A stretch of DNA of 64,000 nt from Rhodococcus erythropolis NBRC 15567 (GCF_001552595.1 NZ_BCRM01000017.1:1-64000); one strand, 5' to 3'. Positions 35,751-45,333 are shown, counted from the stretch's first letter. The notes: generated by a model from the sequence alone, not told the origin. Program-made: numbers and translations.

Positions 35751-36941
35751 CTACAGAATGCAGGCGCCTGTCGGCACCGGCGTCGACGCCGAGGCAGCCG
35801 CGTTCAACTGGCGCGATACTTCCTGGGCGGTGAGGACGAATCCGGTGTCGCTGTCGTCGACGGCGGCACCGAACACGACGCCGAGGACGCGCCCCTGATC
35901 GTCGACCATCGGCCCACCAGAGTTGCCCTGCCTGATGGATCCGCGGACGGTGTAGACCTCACGCTGAGTGGTTCCGGCCTTGTAGATGTCCGGTCCGTTC
36001 AGGTTCAGGACCTCACGAACGCGGGCTGCGCTGGCCGTGTACGGACCGCCGCCGGGGTAACCGAGCACCAACGCGTTGTCGCCGGTCTGAGCCTGCTCCG
36101 GAGCAAACGGCAGCACCGGTGCGTCCAGTCCGGGAACCGCCAGAATCGCGATGTCGACGGCGGAGTCGAAGAGAACCACCTGCGCGGGCAGCGCGCCCTC
36201 CATGGTGTCCACCGTGATGCTCTCTGTTCCGGCAACCACGTGTGCGTTGGTCATGACGCGTTCGGGAGCGACGATGAATCCGGATCCCTCGAGCGCGCGC
36301 TGGCAACTCGGTGCGACGCCGTTGATGCGTAGAACACTCGGACGCAACTGCGCCGCCAACGGACTGGCCAGAACGCTCGCGTCGGGTGCTTCGACCTCGG
36401 TGATGGGCGTGCGCCCGAACGGGCCGATGACGTCCGGCAGGCCGGAGGTGTCGAGCAACGCCGAAAACTCCGTCGGGATGCGGCGCAGCCACTGCGGCGC
36501 CAGTTCGTCCACGCTGGCGAGAACATCCGAACCACGAACAGCGGCGGCAATATTCGGCTGCGACGAAGAAGTGAGCGGAATCGCGAGCAACCACGCCGCG
36601 ACCACGACGGCCACCGCCTGTAGACCCGCACCGATGACGCTGTCGACGGATCGCGCCGTCGGACTGTGCATTCCGCTGCGCGCCGCGCGTCCGAGCACCA
36701 TGCCGGCGACTTCGCCGATGATGACCAACACCACGATCAGCGAGATGCCCGCGAGGATGCGCAGCTTGCCTTCGGTGACGTGCACGAGCAGGTGTGGCGC
36801 CAACAGAATTCCGGCGACGGCACCGAGGATCACGCCGACAAACGCCAACGCCGACGCCACCGCACCCTGACGCCATCCGGATGTGGCCGCGATGAGGGCG
36901 ACCAGAACGATGGCGATGTCCACCCAACGAGAACCTGTCAT
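35751..36941 (-). CDS. marP: Membrane-anchored periplasmic serine protease MarP
   Basis: The 396-aa protein has four hydrophobic helices (about 7-25, 29-50, 60-84 and 104-125) of the CvpA type. A chymotrypsin-like domain follows, with triad His234 (TNAHVV), Asp263 (VDIAIL) and Ser341 (GNSGGP). Cys213 and Cys394 sit as in mycobacterial MarP, where the equivalent pair forms a redox-sensitive disulfide. MarP protects the cytoplasmic pH of M. tuberculosis in acid. Its start overlaps the NUDIX stop, making a marP-NUDIX-thioredoxin-nth set on the minus strand as in mycobacteria. Confidence 0.94.
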   Translation of the reverse strand: MTGSRWVDIAIVLVALIAATSGWRQGAVASALAFVGVILGAVAGILLAPHLLVHVTEGKLRILAGISLIVVLVIIGEVAGMVLGRAARSGMHSPTARSVDSVIGAGLQAVAVVVAAWLLAIPLTSSSQPNIAAAVRGSDVLASVDELAPQWLRRIPTEFSALLDTSGLPDVIGPFGRTPITEVEAPDASVLASPLAAQLRPSVLRINGVAPSCQRALEGSGFIVAPERVMTNAHVVAGTESITVDTMEGALPAQVVLFDSAVDIAILAVPGLDAPVLPFAPEQAQTGDNALVLGYPGGGPYTASAARVREVLNLNGPDIYKAGTTQREVYTVRGSIRQGNSGGPMVDDQGRVLGVVFGAAVDDSDTGFVLTAQEVSRQLNAAASASTPVPTGACIL

Positions 36942-37657
36942 CGCGGCACCGCCGAATCCTCGACACCTTCACCGAACTCGGACAGCGCTGTGTCCAGGTC
37001 TCTCACGTCCTCGTAGTTCCACGGAATCTCCCAGCCCGACACCGTGAACAGCGCCGCGAGGATTCCTGCTGTGAACCCCCAGACCAGCATGCCGTCGGCG
37101 CGGAACGCCGGGCCCTGGTATCCGAGGGGATGGCGAACCTGAAACCGGTTGTCGGGGTCGAGCAACGTGCGCAGCGGCACCCTGGCCACCCGTCCGACCT
37201 CGCCCTCGTCCTGAATCCCCACCGTCGTCGGCTGCTCCCAGTAGCCGAGCACCGGCGTCACGTCGAAACCCGACGGCGGGATGAAGATCTCCGGCAGCAC
37301 GGTGAGCGGCTGAACTCCGCTCGGATCGAGCCCGGTCTCCTCCTGCGCTTCACGCAGCGCGGTGCCGATGGGGCCGTCGTCGCCCGGATCGGCGGCACCG
37401 CCCGGGAATGCGACCTGTCCGCTGTGCTGACGCATCGTCGACGCCCGTTGGGTCAGCAACACGTCTGCGCCCTCCGGCAAGCCGCCGACGGCGAGAGGGT
37501 CTGCCTCACGCGGTCCGCCGAAGAGCACGAGCACCGCGGCCGGACGCGTCACGGTCCCGCGCGGCGCGCGACGCTCGAGGACGGGGTTGATCCGGTGTGG
37601 ATCGGTGGGCTCGGTGCTGGCGACAGCGCGCAACCACTCGGGAACCGGTGTGCTCAT
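36938..37657 (-). CDS. NUDIX hydrolase, CoA pyrophosphatase type
   Basis: The 239-aa protein carries the CoA-specific motif LLTQRASTMRQHSGQVAFPGG (about 67-87). The NUDIX box follows: GAADPGDDGPIGTALREAQEETGL (about 87-110), with Asp in place of the first Glu, as often in this subfamily. It is predicted to hydrolyse CoA or its derivatives to phosphopantetheine and 3',5'-ADP. Overlaps on both sides couple it to the thioredoxin-like gene and marP. It corresponds to Rv3672c. Confidence 0.9.
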   Translation of the reverse strand: MSTPVPEWLRAVASTEPTDPHRINPVLERRAPRGTVTRPAAVLVLFGGPREADPLAVGGLPEGADVLLTQRASTMRQHSGQVAFPGGAADPGDDGPIGTALREAQEETGLDPSGVQPLTVLPEIFIPPSGFDVTPVLGYWEQPTTVGIQDEGEVGRVARVPLRTLLDPDNRFQVRHPLGYQGPAFRADGMLVWGFTAGILAALFTVSGWEIPWNYEDVRDLDTALSEFGEGVEDSAVPR

Positions 37658-38307
37658 ACGACGACTCCCAGATATTGCGCCGCAGCGGCGGCGATTTCGT
37701 CCGCACTGCGGAAAGGTTGAGGCAAGACCTTGGCGACTGTTCCATCCGCGCGCACGAGCACCGACACCGGCAGCACCGGCGGTGCGCCCACTGCGATCCG
37801 TACCTTGCCGTCACCGTCCTGGACGCCGGGCAAACGCACCGAGTAGTCGATGAGTCGCGTCAAAGCGTTCTCCTGATTCGGATCCGAATGCACCGTCAGA
37901 ACGTTGATGCTGCCCTCGGCGCGCTCCGCGAATTCCTGAAGGTACGGAAGCTCTTCGGCGCATGGCGCGCACCAGTACGCCCACAAGTTGAGCAGAGTCG
38001 GTTTTCCGCCGACCGCTGCGGCAAGGTCGACGGGCCGACCGTCTGACACGCAGTCGAGGGTGATTCCGGCCAGCGCCGAGCCGGCCGGAGCTTCGCCCGT
38101 CGGAGTCGGACAGGGAGCCAGTGAGGCCTGGCTACGGAGTTGATCGAGCGATTCCGACGACGGAGTGAACGTCGGCGGCTGATACGCGGACGACGACGGA
38201 CCCGTGGACGTGGGCGTCGTGTCGTCTCCCCCGCGCGGCCAGATCGCCACGACGAGAGCCGCGACGACCAACAGCGCAGCGAGAGACCATCTTCCAGCAC
38301 TTGTCAT
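37654..38307 (-). CDS. Membrane-anchored TlpA-like thioredoxin
   Basis: The 217-aa protein has an N-terminal membrane anchor (about 7-23), a Thr/Ser/Pro-rich linker and an extracytoplasmic thioredoxin fold with active site WCAPC (Cys113/Cys116). Two further cysteines (Cys66, Cys86) probably form a structural disulfide, as in the mycobacterial orthologue Rv3673c. It likely handles disulfide or haem-related redox chemistry outside the membrane. Operon partners are nth upstream and the NUDIX gene downstream. Confidence 0.9.
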   Translation of the reverse strand: MTSAGRWSLAALLVVAALVVAIWPRGGDDTTPTSTGPSSSAYQPPTFTPSSESLDQLRSQASLAPCPTPTGEAPAGSALAGITLDCVSDGRPVDLAAAVGGKPTLLNLWAYWCAPCAEELPYLQEFAERAEGSINVLTVHSDPNQENALTRLIDYSVRLPGVQDGDGKVRIAVGAPPVLPVSVLVRADGTVAKVLPQPFRSADEIAAAAAQYLGVVV

Positions 38308-38313
38308 CAGCGA

Positions 38314-39099
38314 TCACAACCCTGCCAGGGCGAGCAGATGGTCGGTCTCGGGGCCTTTCACCAGGGCCGCGGCCTCGGTTTTGTCGGTCGGGCCGAGTCC
38401 GTACGACGGGCAGTCCTTGGCCAGAACGCACACCCCGCACGCGGGCTTGCGCGCGTGGCAGACCCGTCGGCCGTGAAAGATCACGCGGTGCGAGAGCAGT
38501 GTCCATTCCTTACGTTCGATCAGTTCCCCGACGGCGTGTTCCACCTTGACGGCATCTTCTTCCTCGGTCCACTTCCACCGGCGCACGAGCCGACCGAAGT
38601 GGGTGTCGACGGTGATTCCCGGGATGTCGAAGGCATTGCCCAGCACGACGTTCGCGGTCTTGCGTCCGATGCCTGGGAGTTTCACCAGATCTTCGAGCTT
38701 GTTCGGGACCTGACCGTCGTGGCGTTCGAGTAGCGCCTGACCGAGTCCGATCAACGACGTCGTCTTGTTCCGGTAGAAGCCGGTGGAACGGATGTACTCC
38801 TCGAGTTCGGTCCGATCGGCTTCCGCGTATGCCTTCGCGTCGGGATAGCGGGCGAAGAGCGCCGGCGTGACCATGTTGACGCGGACGTCAGTGCATTGCG
38901 CCGACAGGATTGTCGCCACTGCCAGTTCCAACGGAGTCGTGAAGTCGAGTTCGCAATACACGTGCGGGAAAGCCACAGCGAGCTCGCGATTCATCCGACG
39001 CGCCCGGCGTACCAATCCGAGGTGTGATTCTTCCTTCCGCGCACCCCCCGAACGCGGTTTCTTCCGCTGCTCTGAACTGCCTGTCGGGGTGGTCTGCAC
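38314..39099 (-). CDS. nth: Endonuclease III
   Basis: The 261-aa base-excision repair glycosylase/AP lyase removes oxidised pyrimidines. The helix-hairpin-helix [13 protein letters not shown] has the catalytic Lys (about 146-158), followed by the catalytic Asp in VDTHFGR. The 4Fe-4S motif is C-X6-C-X2-C-X5-C ([17 protein letters not shown]). It is longer than E. coli Nth at the N-terminus by a basic segment ([12 protein letters not shown]), typical of actinobacteria. It starts the minus-strand nth-thioredoxin-NUDIX-marP operon. It corresponds to Rv3674c. Confidence 0.96.
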   Translation of the reverse strand: MQTTPTGSSEQRKKPRSGGARKEESHLGLVRRARRMNRELAVAFPHVYCELDFTTPLELAVATILSAQCTDVRVNMVTPALFARYPDAKAYAEADRTELEEYIRSTGFYRNKTTSLIGLGQALLERHDGQVPNKLEDLVKLPGIGRKTANVVLGNAFDIPGITVDTHFGRLVRRWKWTEEEDAVKVEHAVGELIERKEWTLLSHRVIFHGRRVCHARKPACGVCVLAKDCPSYGLGPTDKTEAAALVKGPETDHLLALAGL

Positions 39100-39179
39100 T
39101 CAGACAACTGTACGGATACGACATGAGTGGAGACTCCGTCGTGTCGATTCTGAGACCTTCGACGTGTTTACTTCCCCCT

Positions 39180-39452
39180 ATGCAAGGACTCGCAGTAATT
39201 CTCTTTCCGCTACTGCTGATGCTCTTTGCCCTGGCGATGGAACGAGTCGAAGGGCGATTGCGTCGGCTCTCGGTTCAAGAGCACGAAGTAGAAGACTTCC
39301 TCGATCAGGCAAGTCACGACGACGTCGCCCGCCTGGCAAGCGATGGGTTTCCCCATGCGTTCGCTCGCTTCCACCGGAAGCGGAAGGGCCGTCAGTCGGA
39401 GGCTCCCGAGAGCGCCAGCCTGGGCGAAATCCGGACACAACGGGCAAGTTGA
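39180..39452 (+). CDS. Small membrane protein (Rv3675-like)
   Basis: The 90-aa protein has an N-terminal membrane helix (about 3-19, GLAVILFPLLLMLFALA). A cytoplasmic region follows, with an acidic helix (VQEHEVEDFLDQASHDDVARLA) and a basic end. ATG at 39180 is chosen because everything upstream reads through the nth promoter region without a family signature. Its location between nth and crp, divergent from nth, matches a conserved membrane protein of mycobacteria. The function is unknown. Confidence 0.75.
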   Translation: MQGLAVILFPLLLMLFALAMERVEGRLRRLSVQEHEVEDFLDQASHDDVARLASDGFPHAFARFHRKRKGRQSEAPESASLGEIRTQRAS

Positions 39453-39707
39453 CGGCCATACAAAGTAGTCACCGCAGCGGATTCCGGAAGAATTTTCGGC
39501 TCTTACGTGGCATCAATCACTCGTCGCGAGCTATCGGGACGTAGACTTCGATGCCGTACCTGTTGCATTGAACACAGATTGCATTGGACACAGTGTCTCA
39601 CTCATGAGGGCTGAGCCTGTGCACGACGGTTTGTGCGCAGCGCGGGTACAAAGATAGTTAGCGCAAAAATGACACCACAAACGAACAAATCCCAACAAGG
39701 AGCGCAC

Positions 39708-40382
39708 GTGGACGACGTCCTGGCAAGAGCCGGCATCTTCCAAGGAGTCGAGCCCTCAGCGGTAGCGGCGCTGACAAAGCAGCTGCAGCCCGTCGACTTC
39801 CCCCGTGGACATGTCATCTTCAACGAAGGTGAACCCGGTGACCGCCTGTACATCATCGTGTCCGGCAAGGTGAAGATCGGTCGACGCTCACCCGACGGTC
39901 GCGAGAACCTACTGACGATCATGGGCCCGTCCGACATGTTCGGCGAACTGTCCATCTTCGACCCCGGCCCCCGCACCTCGACGGCTACGACCGTCACCGA
40001 GGTTCGCGCCGTGAGCATGGACCGCGACGCTCTCAAGGCATGGATTCAGCAGCGCCCCGAGATCGCCGAGCAGCTGCTGCGCGTTCTCGCCCGCCGACTG
40101 CGTCGTACCAACAACACCCTGGCCGACCTGATCTTCACGGACGTTCCCGGCCGTGTGGCCAAAGCGCTCCTGCAGCTCGCGCAGCGCTTCGGCACTCAGG
40201 AAGGTGGCGCCCTGCGCGTCACTCACGACCTCACGCAGGAAGAGATCGCCCAGCTCGTCGGCGCTTCCCGCGAGACCGTCAACAAGGCGCTCGCCGATTT
40301 CGCACACCGCGGATGGCTGCGCCTCGAAGGCAAGAGCGTTCTGATCTCGGATTCCGAGCGTCTGGCTCGTCGCGCCCGCTAG
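39708..40382 (+). CDS. crp: cAMP receptor protein, CRP/FNR family global regulator
   Basis: The 224-aa regulator has a cyclic-nucleotide domain (residues 10-130, with the phosphate-binding cassette [16 protein letters not shown] near 72-87). A C-terminal helix-turn-helix follows ([23 protein letters not shown], about 175-197). GTG at 39708 follows AAGGAG at ideal spacing. The length equals that of M. tuberculosis CRP (Rv3676). An exact CRP consensus lies before acs at 23011 in this window. A cAMP-producing cyclase gene, next to topA in mycobacteria, is absent from this window. Confidence 0.96.
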   Translation: MDDVLARAGIFQGVEPSAVAALTKQLQPVDFPRGHVIFNEGEPGDRLYIIVSGKVKIGRRSPDGRENLLTIMGPSDMFGELSIFDPGPRTSTATTVTEVRAVSMDRDALKAWIQQRPEIAEQLLRVLARRLRRTNNTLADLIFTDVPGRVAKALLQLAQRFGTQEGGALRVTHDLTQEEIAQLVGASRETVNKALADFAHRGWLRLEGKSVLISDSERLARRAR

Positions 40383-40401
40383 TTTCTTCCTTCTCGACTC
40401 T

Positions 40402-40435
40402 TTCGGCCGCTCCCACTTCGGTGGGGGCGGCCGAA
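40402..40435 (+). terminator. Terminator after crp
   Basis: TTCGGCCGC and GCGGCCGAA enclose a further TCCCAC/GTGGG pairing with a TTCG tetraloop. The hairpin begins 20 bp after the crp stop codon. The following bases are not U-rich. Confidence 0.7.
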
Positions 40436-40455
40436 GTCATTCCCTGGACTCTTGT

Positions 40456-40490
40456 TGTACCTATCGGTAAAGTATGTACCGATAGGTACA
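40456..40490. promoter_or_regulatory. TetR-type operator before the DUF1348 gene
   Basis: TGTACCTATCGGTA and its exact complement TACCGATAGGTACA (14-bp arms) are separated by 7 nt. The site ends 22 bp before the DUF1348 start codon and overlaps the likely promoter. The downstream TetR gene is the obvious candidate ligand-controlled repressor. Confidence 0.8.
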
Positions 40491-40512
40491 CATCCGATCG
40501 AGAGGCCACGCA

Positions 40513-40983
40513 ATGACCGTCCGAGCACCGATTCCGCCCTTCACCCACGAAACCGCCGTCCAGAAGGTCCGCCTCGCCGAGGACGGATGGAACTCACGCG
40601 ATCCGCACAAGGTGTCGCTGGCCTACACGCCGGACAGTTGGTGGCGCAATCGGTCGACGTTCGTCACCGGCCGATCCGAAATCGTCGAACTTCTGACCGA
40701 GAAGTGGACCCGCGAGCTGGACTACCGGTTGATCAAAGAGTTGTGGGCACACGGCGACGACCGCATCGCCGTGCGATTCGCGTACGAGTGGCACGATCAC
40801 GACGGGCAGTGGTTCCGCTCCTACGGCAACGAGAACTGGGAATTCGACGCGGACGGCCTCATGCACCACCGTCATGCCAGCATCAACGACGTCCCCATCG
40901 CGGAGTCCGAGCGAAAGTTCTTCTGGGATTCGACCGGACCACGCCCGCACGATCATCCGGGCCTGAGCGAGTTGGGTCTGTGA
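40513..40983 (+). CDS. DUF1348 / NTF2-like fold protein
   Basis: The 156-aa protein is a near-canonical DUF1348 member: [24 protein letters not shown] (about 8-31), [12 protein letters not shown] (about 43-54), [12 protein letters not shown] (about 97-108) and the C-terminal HPGLSELGL. The NTF2/SnoaL-like cone fold is predicted. The reaction is unknown. It is followed 15 bp later by a TetR gene and preceded by that gene's likely operator, so the pair forms an autoregulated unit induced by an unknown small molecule. Confidence 0.88.
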   Translation: MTVRAPIPPFTHETAVQKVRLAEDGWNSRDPHKVSLAYTPDSWWRNRSTFVTGRSEIVELLTEKWTRELDYRLIKELWAHGDDRIAVRFAYEWHDHDGQWFRSYGNENWEFDADGLMHHRHASINDVPIAESERKFFWDSTGPRPHDHPGLSELGL

Positions 40984-40998
40984 TGAAAGGATGAATCC

Positions 40999-41559
40999 AT
41001 GGTCAGACAGGTAGCTGAACGCTCGGACACGATCCCCGCCCTCGCGAACGTGTTTCGAACCTACGGGTTCGACGGAGCAAGCCTGGCCGTCATCACCGAA
41101 CACACCGGTTTGGGCAAAGGCAGTCTCTACAACTTCTTTCCGCGAGGAAAGGAAGAGATGGCCGAGGCCGTACTCGACGAGGTCGACGGATGGTTTCGCA
41201 CCGAAGTCTTCGAACCGCTTCGAGCAGAGTCGGTTCCACCGCGGCAGCGCATCGAGAGCATGTTCGCTACCGTCGCCGACTACTTTCGGTCAGGGCAACG
41301 CATTTGCCTGTTCGGCGCATTTGCACTCGGTGAAGAGCGAAACCGCTTCGGCGCCAAGGTGCGAACCTACTTCGACGAATGGACCGCAGCTCTCGAGGCG
41401 GCACTCGTCGGCGCCGAAGATTCCACCGGACTCGCCGAAGAAGCCGTGGCCGGAATCCAAGGCGCAATAGTGATGTCCCGAGCCCTGGACGACGGTGCCG
41501 TATACAGCCGAGTGACGACGCGACTCGAAGATCGACTGGTACAGGCACTCACGCCGTAA
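40999..41559 (+). CDS. TetR/AcrR family transcriptional regulator
   Basis: The 186-aa repressor has an N-terminal helix-turn-helix (FRTYGFDGASLAVITEHTGLGKGSLYNFFPRGKEEM, about 19-54), typical of TetR, and a helical ligand domain with a TetR_C-type end. It probably represses the operon it shares with the DUF1348 gene through the 14-bp-arm palindrome at 40456-40490. AAAGGATGAATCC precedes the ATG. The adjacent esterase gene (85 bp downstream, same strand) may be in the same regulon. Confidence 0.88.
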   Translation: MVRQVAERSDTIPALANVFRTYGFDGASLAVITEHTGLGKGSLYNFFPRGKEEMAEAVLDEVDGWFRTEVFEPLRAESVPPRQRIESMFATVADYFRSGQRICLFGAFALGEERNRFGAKVRTYFDEWTAALEAALVGAEDSTGLAEEAVAGIQGAIVMSRALDDGAVYSRVTTRLEDRLVQALTP

Positions 41560-41644
41560 CGCATACCGCACGACCACAAAGGCATTTGTGCCGCGGCATG
41601 CACCTGGCATGCTCGAAAAGGTATGCACAAGAGGAAAGGAACCC

Positions 41645-42937
41645 ATGCCCTCGTCCGAGACGGTGATCGCATCCACAGCTTCGGGGAAGATCCGCGGCCT
41701 AAAGCGTGACGGTTCCTACTACTTCGGTGCGATCCCCTACGCCCGCGCACTGCGCTTCGAGAAGCCGCGGCCGGCGGAACCATTCTCCGACGTCTTCGAC
41801 GCCACAGCGCTTGGAACGGTCTTCCCCCAACCACCTTCACGACTCGAGCGCATCATGGGGACACCGCTCCCCGAACCGGAGCAGAGCGAGGACAGCTTCA
41901 CCGTCACCGTCACAACCCCGTCGCCGACCGGTCATCGCCCGGTGATGGTCTGGCTTCACGGTGGCGGCTACTCCAGTGGCGGCGGCTCCCTCCCCTGGTA
42001 CGACGGCCACGCTTTGTCAGCCGAGGGCGACGTCGTCGTGGTGTCGGTCAACTACCGCGTCGGCGTGCTCGGATACCTCCTCCTCGACGGCGTCAGCGAA
42101 GGCAATCTCGGGGTCCACGATCAGATCGCAGCGCTCGAGTGGGTGCGCGAGAACATCGAGGCATTCGGCGGCGACCCAGACTCGGTCACCGTGTTCGGGC
42201 AGTCGGCCGGCGCTCATTCGATTGTGAATCTGTTGAGCAGTAACAACTCTCGAACTCTTTTCCATCGAGCAATTCTGCAGAGCACCCCACGGCCGGACCT
42301 CAATTTCACGCAGGCTGCCGCGATCGAGAACGGTGAAGCATTTGCCCGACTGCTCGACGGAGATCCTCGGACCGCGCCACTCTCCCGCATTCTCGACGCA
42401 TTCCGCAGCACCGCAATCGAGTTCAGCCGGCGGTCCCCCAATGTCGTGCAACCGCCCTTCGCACCGATTTCCGAACTGGATCCGGTGATCCGAACTTTCG
42501 AAACAGCGCCGGACGTCATCGTGGGATACACCCGCGACGAGGGATCCGCTTTCGTGCGCGACGTAGCGGGAGTACCCGATCCCGAACGCGTCGCCGAAAA
42601 GGCACTGACACAGAACATGTTTGCCGAACCGGCGATGGAGCTGGCCGACGCCTTCACAGCGGCCGGCGCGTCGGTGTACACGTATCGCTTCGACTGGGCA
42701 CCGACGGACGACGTCTTCGGAGCCACTCACTGCATCGAACTACCCTTCATGTTGGGAACCGAGCAGTCCTGGAAGAGCTCACCGATGCTGGGCAGCAGCG
42801 ACTGGCAGAGCATCGACGCACTGGGCCGTCGGATACGCCGGCACTGGACGTCGTTTGCGCACACGGGAAGTCCGGACAGCAGCGAAACCTGGGAGAGGTA
42901 CACCTCGGCCCAACCGATCGGAATCACCTTCTTCTGA
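41645..42937 (+). CDS. Type-B carboxylesterase (para-nitrobenzyl esterase-like)
   Basis: The 430-aa alpha/beta hydrolase has the HGGGYSSGGG oxyanion motif (about 106-115), VSVNYRVGVLGYL (about 130-142) and the nucleophile elbow FGQSAGAHSI with Ser near residue 188. DEGSAF near 299 could be the acid region and GATHCIELPF near 361-370 holds the likely catalytic His. The protein is shorter than most family members (about 500 aa). There is no signal peptide, so it is probably cytoplasmic. ATG at 41645 follows AGGAAAGGAA. Its substrate is unknown; it could release an aromatic acid used by the neighbouring pathway. Confidence 0.88.
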   Translation: MPSSETVIASTASGKIRGLKRDGSYYFGAIPYARALRFEKPRPAEPFSDVFDATALGTVFPQPPSRLERIMGTPLPEPEQSEDSFTVTVTTPSPTGHRPVMVWLHGGGYSSGGGSLPWYDGHALSAEGDVVVVSVNYRVGVLGYLLLDGVSEGNLGVHDQIAALEWVRENIEAFGGDPDSVTVFGQSAGAHSIVNLLSSNNSRTLFHRAILQSTPRPDLNFTQAAAIENGEAFARLLDGDPRTAPLSRILDAFRSTAIEFSRRSPNVVQPPFAPISELDPVIRTFETAPDVIVGYTRDEGSAFVRDVAGVPDPERVAEKALTQNMFAEPAMELADAFTAAGASVYTYRFDWAPTDDVFGATHCIELPFMLGTEQSWKSSPMLGSSDWQSIDALGRRIRRHWTSFAHTGSPDSSETWERYTSAQPIGITFF

Positions 42938-42987
42938 GCATCTTCGGGCGCCTACCCACTCGCGGCAATCCCGTCTAGGATTGCTCC

Positions 42988-43914
42988 ATGGACATGCCCA
43001 AGCTCCTCGACGGGCGACTCAAACTCCGCCATCTCCTGCTCGTCGACGCATTGAGCCGTCAGGGCAGCGTGGTCGGCGCCGCTGCCGCACTTCACATCAC
43101 ACAACCCGTCGCGACCCGCAGTCTGCACGACATCGAGTCCATTCTCGGTGTCTCGCTATTCGACCGCGGCCCACGCGGAATCACCCCGACCATTTTCGGC
43201 GAGGCCTTCACAACTCATGCGCGGGCCGTGATCGCGCAGCTGACCGAAGCCGGGCGGCACGTCGTCGAACTTGCCGACGCCAATCGCGGAACCGTCATCG
43301 TGGGAACACATCTCGCCGGATCCAACGTGCTGCTTCCCGGCGCTATCGCGCGCCTGAAGGTTCACCACCCGCTGCTCACCGTCATCGTGCGCGAAGGTAC
43401 GCCCGAACAGTTGCTCACCGATCTGGAAGCGGGCCGAATCGACCTGATCGTCGGCCGGCTCACCTCACCTACCGATGACACCGCGACAAGACGGAACCTC
43501 TACGCGGAGTCCGTCGAACTCGTCACCCGTGTGGATCACCCGCTCGCTCACCGCGAGGACGTCCAACTCGAAGAACTACGCGGCTTCCCCTGGATCCTTC
43601 CCGGGGTCGAGACAGTGCTCCGCCGCGAGCTCGAGGAGTTCTTCGCCCGCAACGGCCTGCCGTTGCCCGAAAACCGCGTCGAGGCAACCTCTTTCCTCAC
43701 CGTGCGCCAGCTGCTGGTCGAGACCGACATGATCGCGGTCCTACCGAGCCTCATCCCCCGCGACGACGCGCGCTTGACCACCCTGTCCATCACACTCGAT
43801 CCGATCGGGCACAGCGTCGGCATCACCTCGTCGGCGACTCGCACGTCGAGCCCGTCCGCGCAGGCCCTGATCGCGACGCTGGAGTCCTTTGCAGCTGAGC
43901 TCATGCGACCGTGA
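42988..43914 (+). CDS. LysR family transcriptional regulator
   Basis: The 308-aa regulator has an N-terminal winged helix (LLLVDALSRQGSVVGAAAALHITQPVATRSLHDIE, about 16-50). A periplasmic-binding-type effector domain follows, with RGTVIVGTHLAGSNVLLP near 99-116 and a C-terminal region like GbpR/PcaQ-type regulators of aromatic or sugar metabolism. It lies 50 bp after the esterase gene and converges on the MHS transporter. It is the only specific regulator near the 3-hydroxyanthranilate operon and a candidate activator for it, but no LysR box was identified with confidence. Confidence 0.88.
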   Translation: MDMPKLLDGRLKLRHLLLVDALSRQGSVVGAAAALHITQPVATRSLHDIESILGVSLFDRGPRGITPTIFGEAFTTHARAVIAQLTEAGRHVVELADANRGTVIVGTHLAGSNVLLPGAIARLKVHHPLLTVIVREGTPEQLLTDLEAGRIDLIVGRLTSPTDDTATRRNLYAESVELVTRVDHPLAHREDVQLEELRGFPWILPGVETVLRRELEEFFARNGLPLPENRVEATSFLTVRQLLVETDMIAVLPSLIPRDDARLTTLSITLDPIGHSVGITSSATRTSSPSAQALIATLESFAAELMRP

Positions 43915-43921
43915 AACGCCG

Positions 43922-43956
43922 ATCGGCCCGTTCCCCGCGCGGGGGAACGGGCCGAT
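43922..43956. terminator. Bidirectional terminator between lysR and the MHS transporter
   Basis: ATCGGCCCGTTCCCC pairs perfectly with GGGGAACGGGCCGAT (15 bp) around GCGCG. It lies between two convergent genes, 7 bp after the lysR stop codon. Confidence 0.85.
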
Positions 43957-43974
43957 GTCGGATCAATCCAGTAC

Positions 43975-45333
43975 TCAGGCGTTTTCGGAGACGCGAATCT
44001 CCTCGTGTTCCAAGCCCCGCGACGAATCGGGGACAATCTTGAACAGTGCGATGGCGCCGACCAGGCTGATTGTGCATATCGAGGCGAGGTACCAGGTGAC
44101 GCCTACCGAAGACCCGGTGGCGTCCAGCAGTGCGGTGGCGATCATCGGCGCCAGTCCACCGCCGAGAATCGCACCACTCTGAAGGATCAGAGACGAACCG
44201 GAGTAGCGGACCTTGGCCGGGAAGGTATCGGCGATGATGCTGCCCTGAACGCAGTGGGTGACCGGCACGATCAGACCCATACCCAGGAACGCGATGACAG
44301 CGACCACTTTGTTCTCGGTGTTCAGTAGCGGGAAGAACACGATGCACCACAACAGGATTGCGGCAGATCCGCCGATGAACATGTGTCGACGCCCGTACTT
44401 GTCAGCGATCTTGGTCCAGAACGGGATGGAAAGGAACCACAGGACTGCGGCCGCGGTCACGCTGAGAACCAGGAATTGCTTGTCGTAGCCCAGATGTTGA
44501 GTTCCGTACGACAGGGTGAACACCATGAAGGCGTACGCCACGGCGGAGTTCGCCAAGCACGCGGCAAGCGTGAGAGACAAACGGGGGAAGCCGACCTTGA
44601 GCGACTCACGCAGCGGGAAGCGGACTATTTCGCCCTTCTCCATGATCCCGGCGAATGACGGCGACTCGGTGACGCGCAGGCGAATCACCAGACCGATCGC
44701 CACCAGAACGAAGCTGAGCAGGAACGGGATTCGCCAACCCCACGAAGCGAATGCCGAGTCCGACATCACGGCGTTGGTCGTCAGGAAGATGCCGTTGGCG
44801 AGAACCAGTCCGGCGGGTGTGCCCATCTGCGGGAAACCTGCATAACGATTCTTCTGCCCTGCCGGCGCGTGCTCCATCGACATGAGTGTCGCGCCGGCGC
44901 CTTCACCGCCCAGACCGATGCCCTGAACAACGCGCATGGCCACCAGGAGGACAGGCGCCCAGAATCCGATGGAGTCGTAGTTCGGGATGAGGCCGATGAG
45001 TGTGGACCCGACGCCCATCATCACCAGGGAGACCACGAGTGTGGCCTTGCGCCCGATCCGGTCACCGAAGTGCCCGAACACGAGCCCACCTACCGGCCGC
45101 GCGATGAATCCGACGGCGAAGGTGCTGAAGGCAGCCAGCGTGCCGGCCGTGGGGCTAAGGCTCGGAAAGAATTGTTTGTTGAAGATCAGCGCGGCGGCTG
45201 TGCCGTAGAGGAAGAAGTCGTACCATTCGAGAGTTGTGCCGGCCAGAGTTGCCATGGCAACTCGGCTACGGGCAGCTTTCTCCGGCAACGGCTTTCCGTC
45301 ACTCGTTGTGCTGTTGGATATCTTGTCTGACAT
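43975..45333 (-). CDS. MFS transporter, MHS family, likely aromatic acid uptake
   Basis: The 452-aa protein has twelve predicted helices with MHS signatures: LEWYDFFLYGTAAALIF near 35-51, GHFGDRIGRKATLVVSLVMMG near 85-105 and GIGLGGEGAGATLM near 137-150. It is the last gene on the strand of the 3-hydroxyanthranilate operon, 184 bp after its end, and so is a plausible permease for the substrate (for example anthranilate-like acids). It resembles the transporter at 31391 only at family level. Confidence 0.85.
   Translation of the reverse strand: MSDKISNSTTSDGKPLPEKAARSRVAMATLAGTTLEWYDFFLYGTAAALIFNKQFFPSLSPTAGTLAAFSTFAVGFIARPVGGLVFGHFGDRIGRKATLVVSLVMMGVGSTLIGLIPNYDSIGFWAPVLLVAMRVVQGIGLGGEGAGATLMSMEHAPAGQKNRYAGFPQMGTPAGLVLANGIFLTTNAVMSDSAFASWGWRIPFLLSFVLVAIGLVIRLRVTESPSFAGIMEKGEIVRFPLRESLKVGFPRLSLTLAACLANSAVAYAFMVFTLSYGTQHLGYDKQFLVLSVTAAAVLWFLSIPFWTKIADKYGRRHMFIGGSAAILLWCIVFFPLLNTENKVVAVIAFLGMGLIVPVTHCVQGSIIADTFPAKVRYSGSSLILQSGAILGGGLAPMIATALLDATGSSVGVTWYLASICTISLVGAIALFKIVPDSSRGLEHEEIRVSENA

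Noticed and set aside
41588..41644. N-terminal extension of the esterase (19 more residues)
   Set aside because: The ATG at 41645 has a strong ribosome site, and the extension is not typical of the family.
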